Shown: positions 63,841 to 64,000 of the stretch, piece after piece
Position numbering within the stretch: position 1 is the stretch's first letter
How the letters are laid out: each line of letters begins with the position of its first letter
Source: Perca fluviatilis
Taxonomy: Eukaryota > Chordata > Actinopteri > Perciformes > Percidae
Direction: 5' to 3'
Length of the DNA stretch: 64,000 bases
NCBI RefSeq assembly: GCF_010015445.1
Contig: NC_053129.1
Coordinates: forward strand, 19,816,749-19,880,748
Program-made: the position numbers and the translations under genes
Notes under the pieces: generated by a model
What the model was told of the DNA's origin: nothing
What the model saw: the letters and a program-made list of their open reading frames with translations, nothing else
Databases searched by the model: none

Positions 63841-64000
63841 GTGTTCCATATTCATTAGAGCTAAAGCAATTAGTTGATGAATCAGGTGACAAAAATGAAT
63901 CCACAATAATTTTAATCAATGATGGGTTGTTTAAATTATAGGTCAAGCAAAAATGCTGGATCTTGCTTGTGAAATGTGATTATTTCCCGCTTTTCTTTGT
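62736..64000. other. wasf1 upstream intron, no exon found
   Basis: I looked on the minus strand for the exon that precedes the basic region in WAVE proteins (ending ...LTPYR) and did not find it. A (GT)n tract lies at 63807-63839. Further wasf1 exons should lie beyond the window. Confidence 0.5.

Overview
This is a eukaryotic, vertebrate window. It comes from a ray-finned fish, most likely a percomorph teleost; the species cannot be told from the sequence. The evidence is split genes with GT-AG introns, long CA/GT microsatellites, Tc1/mariner relics, hAT-, Harbinger- and TTAA-type non-autonomous DNA transposons, tRNA-headed SINEs with intact target duplications, and a 5'-truncated L1. Most long open frames in the window are repeats or microsatellites; real coding sequence is a small fraction and lies in short exons that I assembled by splice-site and phase matching.

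Five genes are supported. (1) The last two exons of a plus-strand gene at 2087-2161 and 12628-12805, joined in phase across a 10.5-kb intron full of transposons; gene order suggests FIG4. (2) gpr6, a constitutively active Gs-type receptor in one coding exon (19178-20185), with a non-coding first exon ending at 18182 and a perfect CRE in its promoter. (3) ccdc167, four coding exons on the minus strand (31324-32967), a tail-anchored coiled-coil protein. (4) kif25, fourteen coding exons on the plus strand (33592-42576), a kinesin-14-type motor whose phases close to give 580 residues. (5) wasf1 (WAVE1) on the minus strand, with stop at 47470 and the 5' exons beyond the right edge, covering the basic region, proline-rich region and complete WH2-central-acidic module.

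The order [FIG4-like +] - gpr6 + - wasf1 - recalls human chromosome 6q21 (FIG4-GPR6-WASF1). Here, however, a head-to-head ccdc167/kif25 pair sits between gpr6 and wasf1; in human these two genes map elsewhere on chromosome 6. ccdc167 and kif25 start codons are 625 bp apart and probably share a CpG/ETS/CCAAT-type promoter. kif25 and wasf1 are tail to tail.

The intergenic and intronic DNA is a record of transposon activity: nested insertions (a foldback element inside a Harbinger-like element, with the empty site preserved in a second copy in this same window), several elements with exact target duplications, and three SINE copies within 2.6 kb. The most interesting candidates are a 57-nt in-frame cassette exon in wasf1, a long Ser/Pro insert inside the kif25 motor domain, the CRE at the gpr6 promoter, a polypyrimidine tract made of a CT microsatellite in wasf1, and a large foldback element with a 6-bp target duplication.
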